NCBI GenBank assembly: GCA_029194675.1
Contig: JARFXP010000004.1
Span: 62,001 to 126,000, forward strand
Length of the DNA: 64,000 nt
Direction of reading: 5' to 3'
Source of the DNA: Nitrospira sp.
GTDB taxonomy: Bacteria; Nitrospirota; Nitrospiria; Nitrospirales; Nitrospiraceae
A model generated the notes under the pieces. It was given only the letters and a program-made list of their open reading frames with translations. It ran no database searches and was not told where the DNA came from. Both the position numbers and the translations under genes were made by a program. The number at the start of each line of letters is the position of its first letter. Position 1 is the stretch's first letter. Positions 62,746 through 64,000 of this stretch are shown here, one piece after another.

Positions 62746-63634
62746 TCACGCCGCCAGCTGTTGACGAGCCCACTGCTGGGCAAACACCGCGGGCGAGCAA
62801 TTTCCCAGCCTGGAATGCCGACGCTGACGGTTATAGAAGAGCTCGATGTACTCCGTGATCTCTCGCCGAGCCTGCTCCCGTGTTTCATACCGCCGGTGGT
62901 GCACCAGCTCATTCTTGAGCGTTCCCCAGAAACTCTCCATCGGCGCGTTATCATAGCAGCAGTTGCCCTTCCGACTCATAGACGGGGTCAGGCCGAACTG
63001 CCGCAATTGCGCTTGATAGTCCTGGGCACAATATTGAGAGCCGCGATCAGAATGATGAATGAGCCCCGGGGCCGGGCGCTTGGTGTCGAGAGCGTTCCTG
63101 AGCGCCCCCTGCACCAAGTCCGTCGTCATCCGCGCCCCCTCGCATGCCCAACCACCTCACATGTATACAGATCTTTGATCCCCGCCAGATACAACCACCC
63201 TTCTGCGGTGGGGATATACGTGATGTCGGTGACCCAGGTCTCGTTCGGGCGCGTGGCGACAAACGTTTGGGCCAAGACATTCTCCGCCACCGGCAGCGAG
63301 TGCTTTGAATCCGTCGTGGTCGTGAACCAGCGCACCTGTTTGCAACGTAGTCTCAGTTTCTTGCGTAGCCGTTTGATGCGTCCGACCCCAGCGGGGAACC
63401 CATCCTCACGCAATTCCGCTTGGAGACGTTCCGGCCCATAGGTCTGCCGGGTGCGCACATGCGCGGCCTGGATCGCCACTTCTAGGCGCGCGTTCTCCTG
63501 AGCGCGCTTCGAGGGACGGCGCGTGCGCCAGGCATAGTACCCACTTCGGGACACCTCCAGCACCCGACACAACACACTCAGGGGATACTGGGGCCGCAGC
63601 GTCCTCATGAGCGCGTACCGGGCAGCTGCGCCTT
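62746..63634 (-). pseudogene. IS3 orfB (integrase domain), frameshifted, copy 2
   Basis: The frame breaks at the same place as copy 1 (stop at 63126 after V-G-H-A-R-G-R-G; resumption at 63129). The downstream half is healthier than in copy 1: it ends Y-N-R-Q-R-R-H-S-R-L-G and A-Q-Q-W-A-R-Q-Q-L-A-A. It carries an extra Cys codon (G-N-C-C-Y-D-N-A) from a 3-bp insertion near 62958. Confidence 0.85.
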
Positions 63635-63922
63635 GGCAAAGTACGCGGTGGCTTTTTTTAAGATGTCGCGCTCCATCCGCGCCTCGGCCAGGTCGCGCTT
63701 CAGCCGAGAGACCTCGGCCTCCAGCTCTGTCACGGGCCGTCGGCTCTCCCCCAGCGTCGCGAGCTGACCGCGCCGGGCTCGACACACCCAGTTCTCGAGC
63801 GTCTTGCCCGACATGGCCAGGCGTCTTGCTACCTCTGGAATCGTCAACTTCTGTTCCAGGACCAGCTGCACCGCTTGCTCACGGAACTCCTTCGTATACT
63901 GCTGTCGCGGAACTCGTTCCAT
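63605..63922 (-). CDS. IS3 orfA (helix-turn-helix protein), copy 2
   Basis: The 105-residue protein is identical to copy 1. It includes the HTH and the seven-A slippery run (63659-63653) that permits a -1 shift into orfB. Confidence 0.88.
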   Translation of the reverse strand: MERVPRQQYTKEFREQAVQLVLEQKLTIPEVARRLAMSGKTLENWVCRARRGQLATLGESRRPVTELEAEVSRLKRDLAEARMERDILKKATAYFAKAQLPGTRS

Positions 63923-64000
63923 CTCACACCTCCAGACCTCAGATCATAGGTTGAAGGCGTCCACTTTTTCGAGCCTAGCACACACCTCCATCAGGTTGAG

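Larger units (their letters stand above)
62706..63982 (-). mobile_element. Complete IS3-family element, copy 2
   Basis: The 1277-bp element has the same TGACCCCGG and CTAGCACA ends as copy 1 (16092-17367) and is nearly identical to it. The 3-bp duplication CAC flanks it (62703-62705 and 63983-63985). It lies inside the group II intron 5' region. Confidence 0.9.
60877..64000 (-). mobile_element. Group II intron (3' end and ORF inside window; 5' end beyond window), interrupted by IS3
   Basis: On the minus strand the 3' end has a domain V-like hairpin, CCGCCGTGTACGG / CGTACGCACGGTGG (about 60908-60945), preceded by AGCCGAA. A domain VI-like segment ends near CGAT at 60877. The RT-maturase ORF lies in domain IV position. 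The 5' ribozyme part upstream of 62328 is split at 62705 by an IS3 copy and resumes at 63986. The intron's first base is not in the window. Confidence 0.8.

Noticed and set aside
1..64000. CRISPR array
   Set aside because: No set of regularly spaced short direct repeats was seen. Repeats found are IS ends, RAYT motifs and tRNA fragments.

Overview
The window is a bacterial chromosome segment of moderately high GC. It mixes housekeeping genes (hemD, sdhAB, ftcD, rpsU, nth, polA, lgt, addAB, one tRNA-Leu) with a dense load of insertion sequences. A succinate dehydrogenase with a CCG-type third subunit, two DsrE-like genes plus TusA, and the general gene content look Nitrospira-like (Nitrospirota). 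That assignment is inference from protein recall, not from a marker gene.

Bases 1-18058 are an accessory island. A TIR-domain gene runs off the left edge. A decayed copy of the 3' end of hemD (771-857) sits about 17 kb from the intact hemD (18059-18886), in the same orientation, as an integration into hemD would leave. Between them lie two inverted RAYT (REP-associated tyrosine transposase) elements bracketing orphan antitoxin relics and a five-gene biosynthetic cassette (2938-7518: helical-toroid protein, acyl carrier protein, AMP-forming ligase, SDR reductase, AAC(3)-like acyltransferase). Then come remnants of IS110, IS630, IS4 and IS1380, a secreted amine-oxidase-like protein, and an IS110 gene interrupted by both a complete IS3 element and a 194-bp MITE.

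Bases 18059-38402 are mostly chromosomal backbone: hemD; a VOC / metallo-beta-lactamase / UDP-glucuronate epimerase operon; a CBS protein; sdhA-sdhB-CCG protein; a KefB-like antiporter; dsrE2-tusA; ftcD; rpsU; nth; a second DsrE-like gene; a PGPGW membrane protein; polA. The interruptions are small repeats and one ISL3 relic.

Bases 38494-45860 form a second accessory block marked by three tRNA-Lys(CUU)-like fragments. Two belong to a diverged direct repeat of about 140 bp. The fragments delimit modules carrying a Tat-exported 5'-nucleotidase-like enzyme, an IS481 element, an unknown gene split by an IS5-type element, and a secreted sulfatase.

Bases 45878-60751 return to backbone: small secreted or membrane proteins, tRNA-Leu(UAA), a broken DUF3365 heme-domain gene, YtxH protein, lgt, and an operon running thioredoxin-like / 51-aa zinc ribbon / addB / addA / metallopeptidase. 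An EEP-family protein, a TPR protein, an acetyltransferase stub cut at a RAYT-type motif, and a pirin follow. The right end (60877-64000) is a group II intron whose 5' part carries a second complete copy of the IS3 element.
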